Part shown: in pieces, positions 25,402 to 34,254 of the stretch | Numbering within the stretch: the first letter of the stretch is position 1 | Layout of the letters: each line of letters opens with the position of its first letter | DNA from: Saccharicrinis sp963667815 | GTDB lineage: Bacteria; Bacteroidota; Bacteroidia; Bacteroidales; Marinilabiliaceae | Direction: 5' to 3' (one strand) | Assembly (NCBI GenBank): GCA_963667815.1 | Contig: OY764021.1 | Length of the DNA: 64,000 nucleotides | Notes under the pieces: model-generated | Seen by the model: the letters and a program-made list of their open reading frames with translations, nothing else | Told to the model about the DNA's origin: nothing | Databases searched by the model: none | Program-made: the position numbers and the translations under genes

Positions 25402-26445
25402 ATGAATACTAGACTAAAAATATTAACAGTGTTATTTCTGATTTCATATTTCGGGAATGGTGTTTTTTCACAGACACGAGTTGTTCAATGGAAGACAAGT
25501 ACAATAAATAAAGGGCATAGTTTTCCGACTGCCTATATTTCTGGTTCAACATTAGTTGAAACTAACATTAATAAGTATCTACAAGAAAAATACATAAATC
25601 AGACAGAATCATATCGAGATAATTTCTATGAGTATAATGGATTTACCATAAACCCTAATATTTGTGGTGTGTCCTTAGAATATGAACATGAATTTAATAC
25701 AGCACCTGGAGTTTGGACTTTTACTGACATAAACTATTTTGATTTAAGGAATGGCAAAAATATAGGATTACAAAATCTAATATTAGAAAATAGAATCGAT
25801 GATTTTTTAGAAATTGTTACTGTGCGTAAAAATGAATTCGTTCGAAACTTTAAAAGTAATCAACCAAAAGAAAACAATAGATTAATTGAGATATCTGATT
25901 ATACGCTAGAAAAAACTATTTCAAAAAATGATATTTTTAGTTCTAATGACCCCAACGCAATGTCTGCTAACTATGAACTTAAATTATTTTCTAATTATTT
26001 AACTTTAAGTTATGATTGGGAATATGGCTGGGGTTTAGGAGAGAATGATTTACCTAATATCGAATTGAAATTTACATTTGAAGAATTACTCACGTATCTA
26101 AATGATTACGCTAAAGATTTATTGCTGGCTAAAACTGCAATACCCCAGAATAAGCTTTTTTATGGATATATCGCAGGAAAATATAAAATTTCAGTCCTTA
26201 CTAGAGATGTAAATGATTCAATCAAAATTACCTATTGGTATGAATCAAATAAAGTTCCAATTAATTGGATTGGGATGATTAGTGATGAAAAGTTTGTTTT
26301 GAAAGAGAAAGATACTGATTCAAATAAAATACGAGCAGAAATAGAATTGCAGTTTTACAACGAAAGTGACAAAGTAATGGGATTCGGGAAATGGATAGAT
26401 AAATCAAAGGATAAAACACTGACAATAGAACTGTTTGAAGAATAA
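25402..26445 (+). CDS. Secreted protein, RsiV/DUF3298-like, cassette 13
   Basis: A signal peptide (about residues 1-24, ending GVFSQ) leads a 347-residue protein. The part around residues 95-150 (YEHEFNTAPGVWTFTDINYFDLRNGKNIGLQNLI) follows the pattern of the DUF3298/RsiV-like domain found in secreted Bacteroidota proteins. The C-terminal 100 residues contain two strand-rich repeats. It is probably periplasmic or surface-associated. The start lies 33 bases after the crossover. Confidence 0.7.
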   Translation: MNTRLKILTVLFLISYFGNGVFSQTRVVQWKTSTINKGHSFPTAYISGSTLVETNINKYLQEKYINQTESYRDNFYEYNGFTINPNICGVSLEYEHEFNTAPGVWTFTDINYFDLRNGKNIGLQNLILENRIDDFLEIVTVRKNEFVRNFKSNQPKENNRLIEISDYTLEKTISKNDIFSSNDPNAMSANYELKLFSNYLTLSYDWEYGWGLGENDLPNIELKFTFEELLTYLNDYAKDLLLAKTAIPQNKLFYGYIAGKYKISVLTRDVNDSIKITYWYESNKVPINWIGMISDEKFVLKEKDTDSNKIRAEIELQFYNESDKVMGFGKWIDKSKDKTLTIELFEE

Positions 26446-26446
26446 C

Positions 26447-26529
26447 AACACACAACACGTGCTTATACATCATAGCTTTGCCGCAGGCGCAACACAAAGC
26501 TACGCTGCATAGCACCACCGTTGTGCAAA
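26447..26529. other. attC site 13 (short form)
   Basis: R'' AACACACAAC (26447-26456) matches GTTGTGTGTT at 25369. R' GTTGTGCAAA starts at 26520. The arms GTGCTTATACATCATAGCTTTG and CAAAGCTACGCTGCATAGCAC pair with three bulges, close to the short canonical attC form. Confidence 0.85.
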
Positions 26530-26598
26530 ATAAAAAAGAACCTCACGATAATTATGGAATTCGTGATTAAAATGCATCTTGATAAGAAAGATAACAAA

Positions 26599-27276
26599 AT
26601 GAATAGATTAAGTATTTTAATTATAACAATCGGATTGACTTTAAATTTATTTGGACAAAAAGCTGTTGAGAATATCTCCTATGACTATTCTGTAATTAAT
26701 GACTGGTATATTTATACTTCATGTAATAAATACGATGACAATTCTGTGAAGTGTGAAACGGATAGTGTTTTGATTTATACGCCGATTAAGTATTTTATTG
26801 ACAATAAAACACCGACAGAGGAAGACACTTTGATGGTTTTAGGATATTCTACAATACTAAATGAGATTGAAGAACCTAAAATATATAATCAGGATTTTGA
26901 AAGTGATATAATAAGATTTTGTTGGTTTAAGGACACTTTACCTGTTTTTTATCGAATTGAGAAACTGAACAACGAGATTAAATTGACTTTTAAAAAGACA
27001 ACTGGAAATTTTGATATTAATACGGGTGAAATAATTACAAATAAAAAGATTGATATTTCACAAAGAGATTACGACAAATTGATTAAAATATTGGAATCAG
27101 GTGATTATTGGGGAATGGATACTGATTTTAGAATAGTTGGTCGGACAGTATTAATAGAATCCTACCTCGATAATAAGTATTATTTCATCAACAAAGACTG
27201 GGTGGATATTAAATACAACAAGATAAATAAGAAGATTTTAAAGTGCTTTGAATTATTAGAGAAAATGACTGATTAA
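26599..27276 (+). CDS. Secreted protein of unknown function, cassette 14
   Basis: The start is placed at the ATG at 26599, because it begins a clear signal peptide (MNRLSILIITIGLTLNLFGQ). Earlier in-frame starts at 26554 and 26572 would bury it. The mature protein of about 205 residues has many aromatic and charged residues and no recognised domain. It occupies the last cassette before the array is cut off. Confidence 0.65.
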   Translation: MNRLSILIITIGLTLNLFGQKAVENISYDYSVINDWYIYTSCNKYDDNSVKCETDSVLIYTPIKYFIDNKTPTEEDTLMVLGYSTILNEIEEPKIYNQDFESDIIRFCWFKDTLPVFYRIEKLNNEIKLTFKKTTGNFDINTGEIITNKKIDISQRDYDKLIKILESGDYWGMDTDFRIVGRTVLIESYLDNKYYFINKDWVDIKYNKINKKILKCFELLEKMTD

Positions 27277-27284
27277 AGAATTAC

Positions 27285-27310
27285 TTTGCACAACAATGTA
27301 TATACAGTAT
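27285..27310. other. Left half of attC site 14, truncated
   Basis: R'' TTTGCACAAC (27285-27294) is complementary to the opening R' of cassette 14 at 26520. It is followed by AATGTATATACAG, an L''-like arm similar to that of attC 1. No complementary right arm or GTT box follows in the next several hundred bases, so the site is only half present. Confidence 0.65.
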
Positions 27311-27356
27311 ATCCGAACGAAAAATAAATAATTCATAATAAACATATATACAGTAT
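27299..27356. repeat. 12 bp direct repeat at the integron/element junction
   Basis: TATATACAGTAT occurs at 27299-27310 and again at 27345-27356, exactly where the integron array stops and a different element begins. It may be an attachment-site core or a target-site footprint. Confidence 0.45.
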
Positions 27357-27726
27357 TTTACAAAGGTTTTTAAGTGGTCTTTAAAAATTGCCTATCATAC
27401 ATTTTACTATACTTTTTGACGCAAAATAACGGAGAAAAAAGAAATTAAAATTTTTTGATTTTTTTTCAATTCAGCCTTTTTTGCGTTCCGTTTTTATTTC
27501 AATTGCATTCAATTCGGTTTTTTCTGCTAATAAATTAGTTTTGCAGCCAATGAAAATTATTTACCACAAAATTTTTGCTTATGGTTAAACTCATTGGAAC
27601 AACGAAGAACGGAAGAAATAAACTTATTCAAAAAATAAGACTTATAATATGATGTAATAACACAACTTTCGATTGAGCTTGAGAATAATCATAAGCCATT
27701 ATTTTTTAACATTTTAAAAGAAGCTT
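27357..27726. other. Non-coding left end of the mobile element
   Basis: No gene is seen. It is strongly AT-rich, with T-runs and an imperfect direct repeat TTCAATTC[AG]G..TTTTTT near 27466 and 27508. It could contain the element's attachment or promoter sequences for the next gene. Confidence 0.4.
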
Positions 27727-28710
27727 ATGATGATAAATCAGAAAATTGTTGCGGAGAACTTTGAAAAGGATTGCCTTGCTGTATTTGAGAATTTACTGCA
27801 AGGCTACAGGAAGGCGAAAGAATCGACAGTATGGGAATCCAAAATGGATAACCTTGTAGAGAAATTAACACATTTACCTACAGCTCCATTCCCTACTGAG
27901 TTAATGAAACTCTTTGATTATGATTTTCTCGTACAATCGGAAGATATAAATAGTATAATTGAAAAAGCCCTTATTATAAGGGAACGGATGAAGCATACCA
28001 AGAGGTATGTTACCATTAATGAACGATACTTCTCGTTTTTATTCCTACCTCCAAATACTCACCTTAAAAGACTTGAAGTGTATAATAACGAAGGAGAACT
28101 TTGTTATTTACAGGTCGGTAAAATCCATATAAAGCCAAAAGCAATACTCCAATGGCTTATACCCGGCAAAAAACAAGTCAAATTTCAAGATGTAATAAAT
28201 TTCAGGCAAAAGACCTTTCACATAAAGGCATTAGAGATTTATTACTACTCACCTCTCGTTGACCTTTCGTCAACAAATCCTCAGGACTATTATAATTTTT
28301 TCAGCGACTATTTTGGGAAACTTCAATTTCTCAAATATTTCAAATCAAACGGAAATGTTGAAGCGTTTCCAAACCTCCAACAAATTAAGCCAAGAACGCA
28401 CGATGCCATCTTAAAGCTTTCTAGTGCCCAGCAGGTGCTTTGGGCTTACTTTATTTTTCGGCTTTTGGGCTTAAAACACCGGGTAGATGTTGGTAACTCA
28501 ACACTTGCCCGGTTTTTATGTGTGGTAAACGGTATTGATGTGGATAATTACAAAAATGTATATTTCTATCGGCTCATAGATAAGGCTCCATACATTAAAA
28601 ACGATAAGAATCTTTTGGTTGACCTTGAAGTTATCAAATTGCATTTTCAGGAACGTAATTTACCAACAGGTGACATCGAAAAAGTAATCATTGAAATTGT
28701 AACCCGATAA
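27727..28710 (+). CDS. Unknown protein of mobile elements (possibly RteC-like)
   Basis: The 327-residue soluble protein has a helical N-terminal domain, a middle part with paired strands and a C-terminal segment (about 235-310). In that last segment the order helix, basic loop, LARFLCVVNGIDVDNYKN and a final helix recalls the C-terminus of RteC proteins, which regulate excision and transfer of Bacteroides conjugative transposons. The resemblance is by eye only. It is the first gene of the element and is followed by an HTH protein, which suits a regulatory role. Confidence 0.55.
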   Translation: MMINQKIVAENFEKDCLAVFENLLQGYRKAKESTVWESKMDNLVEKLTHLPTAPFPTELMKLFDYDFLVQSEDINSIIEKALIIRERMKHTKRYVTINERYFSFLFLPPNTHLKRLEVYNNEGELCYLQVGKIHIKPKAILQWLIPGKKQVKFQDVINFRQKTFHIKALEIYYYSPLVDLSSTNPQDYYNFFSDYFGKLQFLKYFKSNGNVEAFPNLQQIKPRTHDAILKLSSAQQVLWAYFIFRLLGLKHRVDVGNSTLARFLCVVNGIDVDNYKNVYFYRLIDKAPYIKNDKNLLVDLEVIKLHFQERNLPTGDIEKVIIEIVTR

Positions 28711-28761
28711 TTTGCAAAAATACCGATTACTATTTATTGCTTTTTATTGCCATTTGAGTTA

Positions 28762-28875
28762 AAAAAGTATCCGACAAAAACAGCAAAAAGTATCCGATAA
28801 GGCTTAAAGGTGTCTTTGTAAGATTCAGAATATCAGAGGTGTGAAAATTATTTGAAAAATGTCGGATAGTCCGAC
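28762..28875. promoter_or_regulatory. Direct repeats and dyad before the HTH gene
   Basis: AAAAAGTATCCGA occurs at 28762-28774 and 28785-28797. GTCGGA-TAG-TCCGAC, a perfect inverted repeat with the same TCCGA core, lies at 28861-28875. They may bind the HTH protein encoded next. Confidence 0.55.
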
Positions 28876-28943
28876 GTTGGAAATTGCTATGCGCCTATCC
28901 TATACTTGCTATCGAAAATTTGAATTTAAAAAATAGCAAGAAA

Positions 28944-29258
28944 ATGGATGAGCAAATAGAAGAACAAATCGACTTCAAAGCTGAAACTTTAAAGAATCTT
29001 GAACAGCTAAATAAAAAGGTTTCAGAACTAATAAAAGTACAACATAAAGCCGGAACAGGCTTTGACTATGTTAATGCTGCGGAACTGGCCCTGCTATTGG
29101 GCGAAAGTGTTAAAACCATTTATGGCAGGGTATATAATAAACAGATTCCCTTCTATAAACCGGGTGGTAAGATATTACTGTTCAAACTGGATGAAGTAAT
29201 GGATTGGATTAAAGCTGGCCGTCATTCTTCCTTGGATGAAATAAAGAGCAATGTGTAA
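28944..29258 (+). CDS. Excisionase-type helix-turn-helix protein
   Basis: Starting at the ATG at 28944 gives 104 residues; an upstream TTG at 28884 is less likely. The C-terminal half has the MerR/excisionase fold HTH_17: FDYVNAAELALLLGESVKTIYGRV, then a wing with KPGGKILLFKLDEVMDWI. The N-terminus is a short coiled helix. Such proteins act as excisionases or regulators in Bacteroidota mobile elements. TCCGA-type repeats just upstream are candidate sites. Confidence 0.8.
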   Translation: MDEQIEEQIDFKAETLKNLEQLNKKVSELIKVQHKAGTGFDYVNAAELALLLGESVKTIYGRVYNKQIPFYKPGGKILLFKLDEVMDWIKAGRHSSLDEIKSNV

Positions 29259-29293
29259 TTGGTTAAATGCAGTTCTAATAATCTAAAACTCCA

Positions 29294-29440
29294 ATGAAGG
29301 AAAGGAAGGAAAGAAAGGCTCAAGGTAAAAAACAGGAAATCAGGTTCTCGTTCTTTAAACTTTTGTTGAAGAAAAAATCACACACCCAAATTCTGCCGGA
29401 GAGCCAATTATGTAATCATTTGAACATAGTAAAGAAGTAG
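29294..29440 (+). CDS. Possible small basic protein
   Basis: A 48-codon frame runs from an ATG at 29294 to a stop at 29438-29440, four bases before the next gene. The product is very basic (MKERKERKAQGKKQ...). Tight spacing supports it. The length and purine-rich start leave it uncertain. Confidence 0.35.
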   Translation: MKERKERKAQGKKQEIRFSFFKLLLKKKSHTQILPESQLCNHLNIVKK

Positions 29441-29443
29441 AGA

Positions 29444-29779
29444 ATGCCAACTATTTATATATGCGGTAGTGACATACCCGAAAACAGTTCCAAAGGCTTG
29501 GTTGATACCGATAAAATTAAAGCCAAACTAAAGTCATTGAAATGTGCCGTTGTAAATCCAACTGAAATGCCCTTTGCAAAAATGAGTTGGACTGACAAAC
29601 TGGATAACCGTGTTCAGCTTTTAAAGAAAAGCCAGGCGGTTTATGTTCTGCCCAATTGGAAAGAGAGCATAATGTCACGCATAGAGCTGACCGTTGCAAT
29701 GGACTTAAAGTTGGAAACCATTTTTCATCCGATGAGCCACAAAGAGATAAAGCAAATAATAACCGCCCTTGGCAATTAG
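29444..29779 (+). CDS. DUF4406-type protein
   Basis: The 111-residue protein starts with a Rossmann-like strand (MPTIYICGSDIPENSSKGL). It contains the helix-strand order of DUF4406, a family related to nucleoside 2-deoxyribosyltransferases: the KLKSLKCAVVNPTEM segment, then LLKKSQAVYVLPNWKES. Such proteins are frequent in phages and plasmids, where their role is not settled. Confidence 0.75.
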   Translation: MPTIYICGSDIPENSSKGLVDTDKIKAKLKSLKCAVVNPTEMPFAKMSWTDKLDNRVQLLKKSQAVYVLPNWKESIMSRIELTVAMDLKLETIFHPMSHKEIKQIITALGN

Positions 29780-29845
29780 CTCGGTTCCGGCAGGGTTGTT
29801 CAAGGGTAGCCCTGCCATTATTTAAGTATAAAATTCAGAACGATT

Positions 29846-30382
29846 ATGAAGACAAAGACAGTAGCAAGAATCAAAGATGTTAGCATCATGCTTATTGATG
29901 ATGCAGAAAAGTTAGTACCCATAAAACCAATATGTCAAGCTTTAGAAGTTAATTACTCAAGCCAGTTAGAAAAAATTAAGAGTGATGAAATTTTGGGTTC
30001 AACTGTACCGCTCAGGGGTATAGTTGCTGCCGATGGGAAAGAACGAGAAATGGCTTGTATTCCTTTTAAGCTTGTATTCGGTTGGCTATTTACAATTAAT
30101 CCCAAGAATGTCAAGTCTGAGGCTAAAGAACAAATCATTAAGTATAGGCTGGAATGCTACAATGCCCTTTTCAATTATTTCACCGACCAGGGAGAGTTTT
30201 TAGAGCAAAAGCAAAAAGCTTTGGAAAAGCAATTAGAAGAAGTGGAACGAATACGAAATGATTATAGCGACCAAAAGAAGCTGCTCAATGACGCACGAAA
30301 GACACTTAACGATATAAAGGAGTTGACTTTTGAAGAATGGCAAATGAATAAACGACAATTATCACTGGACTTTCCAAAATAA
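29846..30382 (+). CDS. Phage antirepressor N-terminal domain protein
   Basis: Residues about 10-110 fit the P22_AR_N antirepressor domain (LVPIKPICQALEVNYSSQ, then a conserved PFKLVFGWLFTINPKNV and a YRLECYNALFNYF helix). The C-terminal part is a coiled coil rich in Glu, Lys and Gln. In phages these domains counter repressors or act in host takeover. Here it lies six bases before the next gene, in the replication/regulation block. Confidence 0.8.
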   Translation: MKTKTVARIKDVSIMLIDDAEKLVPIKPICQALEVNYSSQLEKIKSDEILGSTVPLRGIVAADGKEREMACIPFKLVFGWLFTINPKNVKSEAKEQIIKYRLECYNALFNYFTDQGEFLEQKQKALEKQLEEVERIRNDYSDQKKLLNDARKTLNDIKELTFEEWQMNKRQLSLDFPK

Positions 30383-30387
30383 AACAC

Positions 30388-30678
30388 ATGACAGCATTAG
30401 CACCTAATACGGTATCGAAGTTATATTATTTCGATAACCGCATAAAGAGTTTCTATGAAAAAAACGGCTACTCCAACGTTCCGTTTGATGGCAATAAAAT
30501 TCAAAAAATGATTGAAGATTCACAGTTGGAGCTGAATGCTCTCTTTTACAAGATTTGGGGTTCAGATATGGGCTACCACCTGTTAGATAAGTTTTACGAT
30601 TTCAGGGGTAACGTGTATGAGTTTTTTATGAGCCTTGACAGCAGCAACCGTGAGTTAATGACAGGAAAAGATTGGTAG
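30388..30678 (+). CDS. Small protein of unknown function upstream of primase
   Basis: This 96-residue soluble protein has many Tyr and Phe residues and no recognised domain. It begins six bases after the antirepressor gene and ends four bases before the primase gene, so all three look cotranscribed. It may be a replication accessory factor, but only position supports that. Confidence 0.6.
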   Translation: MTALAPNTVSKLYYFDNRIKSFYEKNGYSNVPFDGNKIQKMIEDSQLELNALFYKIWGSDMGYHLLDKFYDFRGNVYEFFMSLDSSNRELMTGKDW

Positions 30679-30681
30679 CCG

Positions 30682-33600
30682 ATGGATGCAAAAAGGGTCA
30701 TAGAACAAATCAATGATGAAGTTTACGAGATTGTCTCCAATTTTGTCACACTAAAGAAAGCAGGGATTAATTACAAAGCTTGTTGTCCGTTTCATAATGA
30801 AAAAACAGCTTCGTTCAGCGTTAATCCGGCAAAAGGAATTTTCAAATGCTTTGGTTGTGATAAAGGCGGTAATGCTATTGAGTTTATAAAGGAGCATGAA
30901 AATGTTGAGTTTAAAGAAGCCGTTGAAATTGGTGCAAAGCTTTTAAACCTCAATTTTGAATGGAAGAAAAGCACCAATTGGGATGAAGCCAAATTCAAAC
31001 ATGAAGAAAGTCTGAAAATTGCTTGTAGTATTATTGAGAAGTTCTTTTTGGAACAGGTTAATCACAAAGATGCCCAGCAGTATATCAAGGAGCGTAACAT
31101 GGCTATTCCTGAAAACGGTAGTTTCAATATTGGTTATGCTCCAACGGACAATGCTCTACTGACCCATGCAAGAGAAAAAGGATTAAAAACAGAGATACTT
31201 GAAGAAATTGGCGTACTTAAAAGCAATGACAAAGGCGTTTATGACTTTTTTAGAAACCGATTGATATTTCCTGTTTCCAATTCACGAGGTCAGACTATTG
31301 CATTCGCCGGGCGTGACCTGAATGAAAATCCAAAGGTTAAGTATTTGAATACACCTGAAAGCAGAATCTACATAAAAGGCAATGAGCTGTATGCTTTAAA
31401 TGTGGCTCGTTTTGCCATTAAAAACAATGACAGAGCATATATAGTTGAAGGTTATTCCGATGTGCTTCGGATGCACGATATAGATGTGGTAAACACAGTT
31501 GCGACTTGCGGAACTGCACTCACCAATGCACAGGCAAAGCTCCTGAAAAAATATACCAACAAGGCTACACTTATTTATGATGGCGATAATGCCGGGCGAA
31601 ATGCCATGTGCCGAAATGCAGAAATACTGATTAAGAATCAATTTCATGTTTCGGTATTGGTACTCCCGGAAAAACAAGACCCTGATTCTCTTTTTACCGA
31701 CAACAAAACGTTTCTTCAGTACAATGAACAACAGGAGGATTACATCATCTACAAAACGGCTGAATTCGCAGACCGCTTTGCAAATGACCCTGTAAAGAAA
31801 TCGGAAGTAATAAAACGTATGGCTGCCTTGATATGCTGCTATGATAAAACGAACCAGGAGGTTTATCTCGACTTTGTTTCTGAACAGATTAAACCCAAAA
31901 AAGCATGGCAGGATGCTTTAAAGGATTATAGTCAGCCTAACGAGAAGAAGGTTAAGAAAAAGGAAAATATCAGCGATATAATCAAGCTTAAAAAGGAACA
32001 ACAGGAGAACCTTCTGACCAATCAGTTTTATGAAGAAGATGGAGCTTATTGGACGGTTGAAGGAAAGAACCCGAAGCAAATATCAAACTTTACTTTTGAA
32101 GCCTTATTCTGTGTGTTCCATAAAGACCCACAAGGCAGAACTGACCTGAAATATGTTTTGCGCCTGATGAGCCAATACGGAAGAAAACGCCTGGCTATTA
32201 TTTCATCCGATGATTTTTGTACCCCTGCATCATTCAAGAAACAGGTACACAGGCGACATGGATTCTTTTGGTATGGGAACGATAGTCAGCTCGACAATAT
32301 TAAAAATGTGAAGCTGCTTGGAATACCCGAAGCCAAAGAGTTGGAGCGTGTAGGTTATAATGAGGAAAACCGCTTTTGGGTATTTGCAAACGGCTTGTAC
32401 TACACTAAAAACTTTCATCCAATTGATGAATACGGTATCTCTACACACGCTACACAAATAAACAACATGGATGAATTTGAAAACATTCCTCCGGAAAGTC
32501 AGATACGAATTAACGATACTTTTCATGTACTCAATACCACAGCAGAATTTATCGGTAAGTATGGAAAAGATAAGCTAAAGGAGAATGTAAAACAGGGCCA
32601 GGTTCATTTGTTGCATTTCTTCTATCTTCCCTATGGTAAAGCTCTTAAAATTGGCAGTTCCGATGGTGGTAATCCATTCAAAGAAAACTCAAAGTATGTG
32701 AAGCCGATAAAAGGCAGCGATTGGAACTTTGGGAAATGGGCAACATCAATGAGTAGTGTTTATCCCGGTAATGCCGAATTATTGATTGCTTATTACATTT
32801 CAACCGTTTTTAGTGACCTTATCTACAAAGCCAATTTCGGGTATTTCCCTTTATTGTTCCTTTTCGGGAAACGTCAATCAGGTAAGAGTACAGCAGCCCG
32901 AAGCATCATGTATATGTTTGGTAAGCCACCAATGGAGGACGGTATTAACCTCGCATCAGGGAGTACAAGTACAGGTATGCAGCGTAGTATGGATTCTACT
33001 ACTAACCATCCGTTTTGGGGTAATGAGTACAAGAATAGCATTCACAAGAATACCATTGAAGCGTTAAAAGGTATTGCCGACCGTAACGGAAAATTGACAG
33101 GTGTAAAATCGGGCGGTAATGAAACACGTATTGCCAAGCCCAGGGGTTCTGGTATAATTAGCGGTCAGGATTTACCAACACAAGACCCTGCTTTATGCAG
33201 CCGTAGTTTATTGGGCGAATTTGATGATACCAACCGAGGGAACTATTCCGATTTAAAATCATTTAAAGCAGCCGAAGAAAGTTTACAGTTTACCAATATT
33301 ACATGCTCCGTTTTTGATTTTCGTTATTTGGTTGAAGAACATTACTCAAAAGAGGAACCAGGAGTAAGTTCAGAGGTCATGGATGAACTGACCCAAGAGT
33401 ATGGTAATGTTGACCGAAGAACAGTACTCAATATATCATCGGTTCTTACGCCAATGAAAATTCTAATGGAGCATTCTGATTTAGAATTTCCGTTTGATTA
33501 TCATACAGCAAAAAAAGCTTTAATCCGCTCTGCAAAACTTACCATATCGGTACAGCATCAAAGTGATGAAGTGGAGCAATACTTTCATGTGCTGCAATCT

Positions 33601-33903
33601 TTGGTTAACCTGTACAAACTTACCGAGGATGTACATTACAAGATTGTCGTTGGTGAAAACAACAGCAAACAACTTTACCTGAGAGTTGGCTCGATACACG
33701 GACTGTACAGGGAACAAGCACGAAAAGAAGGATTAACCACGCTTGACCAGGCGGTTGTTGGTGAGTACCTGAAGAAACACCGCTCATTTATCGAACACCG
33801 CAGGAAAAATGTATTGTTTGGTAAAAGCCGGACAAGTGCCTACATATTGAATTATGACATGCTCAAAGACCAGGGCATAGAATTGGAAAGGATAACCTTA
33901 TAA
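30682..33903 (+). CDS. CHC2-TOPRIM primase fused to a P-loop helicase-like domain
   Basis: The 1073-residue protein begins with a DnaG-type zinc finger (Cys35, His38, Cys56, Cys59). The primase core is followed by a TOPRIM domain (EGYSD with Glu256, DGDNAG with Asp300 and Asp302). The C-terminal half contains a P-loop FGKRQSGKST (Gly729 to Thr737) in a DUF927-like helicase or ATPase region and a long winged C-terminus. Such primase-helicase fusions drive replication of plasmids, phages and satellites. An iteron cluster lies directly after the gene. Together they form a likely replication module of the mobile element. Confidence 0.88.
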   Translation: MDAKRVIEQINDEVYEIVSNFVTLKKAGINYKACCPFHNEKTASFSVNPAKGIFKCFGCDKGGNAIEFIKEHENVEFKEAVEIGAKLLNLNFEWKKSTNWDEAKFKHEESLKIACSIIEKFFLEQVNHKDAQQYIKERNMAIPENGSFNIGYAPTDNALLTHAREKGLKTEILEEIGVLKSNDKGVYDFFRNRLIFPVSNSRGQTIAFAGRDLNENPKVKYLNTPESRIYIKGNELYALNVARFAIKNNDRAYIVEGYSDVLRMHDIDVVNTVATCGTALTNAQAKLLKKYTNKATLIYDGDNAGRNAMCRNAEILIKNQFHVSVLVLPEKQDPDSLFTDNKTFLQYNEQQEDYIIYKTAEFADRFANDPVKKSEVIKRMAALICCYDKTNQEVYLDFVSEQIKPKKAWQDALKDYSQPNEKKVKKKENISDIIKLKKEQQENLLTNQFYEEDGAYWTVEGKNPKQISNFTFEALFCVFHKDPQGRTDLKYVLRLMSQYGRKRLAIISSDDFCTPASFKKQVHRRHGFFWYGNDSQLDNIKNVKLLGIPEAKELERVGYNEENRFWVFANGLYYTKNFHPIDEYGISTHATQINNMDEFENIPPESQIRINDTFHVLNTTAEFIGKYGKDKLKENVKQGQVHLLHFFYLPYGKALKIGSSDGGNPFKENSKYVKPIKGSDWNFGKWATSMSSVYPGNAELLIAYYISTVFSDLIYKANFGYFPLLFLFGKRQSGKSTAARSIMYMFGKPPMEDGINLASGSTSTGMQRSMDSTTNHPFWGNEYKNSIHKNTIEALKGIADRNGKLTGVKSGGNETRIAKPRGSGIISGQDLPTQDPALCSRSLLGEFDDTNRGNYSDLKSFKAAEESLQFTNITCSVFDFRYLVEEHYSKEEPGVSSEVMDELTQEYGNVDRRTVLNISSVLTPMKILMEHSDLEFPFDYHTAKKALIRSAKLTISVQHQSDEVEQYFHVLQSLVNLYKLTEDVHYKIVVGENNSKQLYLRVGSIHGLYREQARKEGLTTLDQAVVGEYLKKHRSFIEHRRKNVLFGKSRTSAYILNYDMLKDQGIELERITL

Positions 33904-33947
33904 AATACTAAACTATGCAGTTTTACTTTAGCAATGGTATTAAAGCA

Positions 33948-34182
33948 AAAACCGTCCTCATTTCCTCAATCTTTATGAGGATAGATATTAATAGATTGAT
34001 ATTTAATACTATATATTTTCTTACTCTAAAAATAAGTGAGGACGGGTGAGGGATGAACGAGGGATAAATGAGGGACGAGTGAGGGAAAAACGGCTCTCGT
34101 CCCTCACCTGTCCTCATTGTCCTCATTTTATTCTATTGATAATAAATGACATAGTTAAAAAGTGAGGGATGAGGACGGTTTT
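33948..34182. other. Iteron cluster, candidate replication origin
   Basis: The 13-base arms AAAACCGTCCTCA (33948-33960) and TGAGGACGGTTTT (34170-34182) bound the region. Between them are five direct repeats, GTGAGGAC, GTGAGGGA, ACGAGGGA, ATGAGGGA and GTGAGGGA, at 34036, 34046, 34057, 34068 and 34079 (10-11 base spacing). Inverted copies TCCCTCAC, GTCCTCAT and GTCCTCAT follow at 34100-34126, and GTGAGGGA appears again at 34162. An AT-rich stretch lies at about 33975-34030. This has the layout of an iteron origin beside a primase gene. Confidence 0.65.
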
Positions 34183-34254
34183 ATAAAAATACCATAGGTC
34201 ACAGAAAAGTAAAAAATTATTACCCGGTATCATTTAGGTATCGGGTTTTTAATG

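Larger units (their letters stand above)
12051..27310 (+). mobile_element. Putative chromosomal integron with 14 cassettes
   Basis: The platform comprises a divergent zinc-ribbon gene, an IntI-like tyrosine recombinase and an attI-type junction at 14349. Fourteen cassettes then follow head to tail. Crossover points (G^TT) fall at 14349, 15688, 16311, 17000, 17741, 18610, 19385, 21827, 22470, 22902, 23617, 24332, 25369 and 26520. In 12 of 14 cassettes the 9-10 bases at the start are exactly complementary to the R'' box at that cassette's own end, as expected when each unit was once a circle closed at attC; cassettes 8 and 9 match imperfectly. The recombinase reads in the same direction as the cassettes, unlike class 1 integrons. 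The last attC is only half present. Confidence 0.8.

Noticed and set aside
15560..26529. Treating the intergenic palindromes as ordinary terminators or REP elements
   Set aside because: They lack T-runs, end in GTT boxes, and the R'/R'' complementarity is specific to each cassette rather than to the palindrome as a family.
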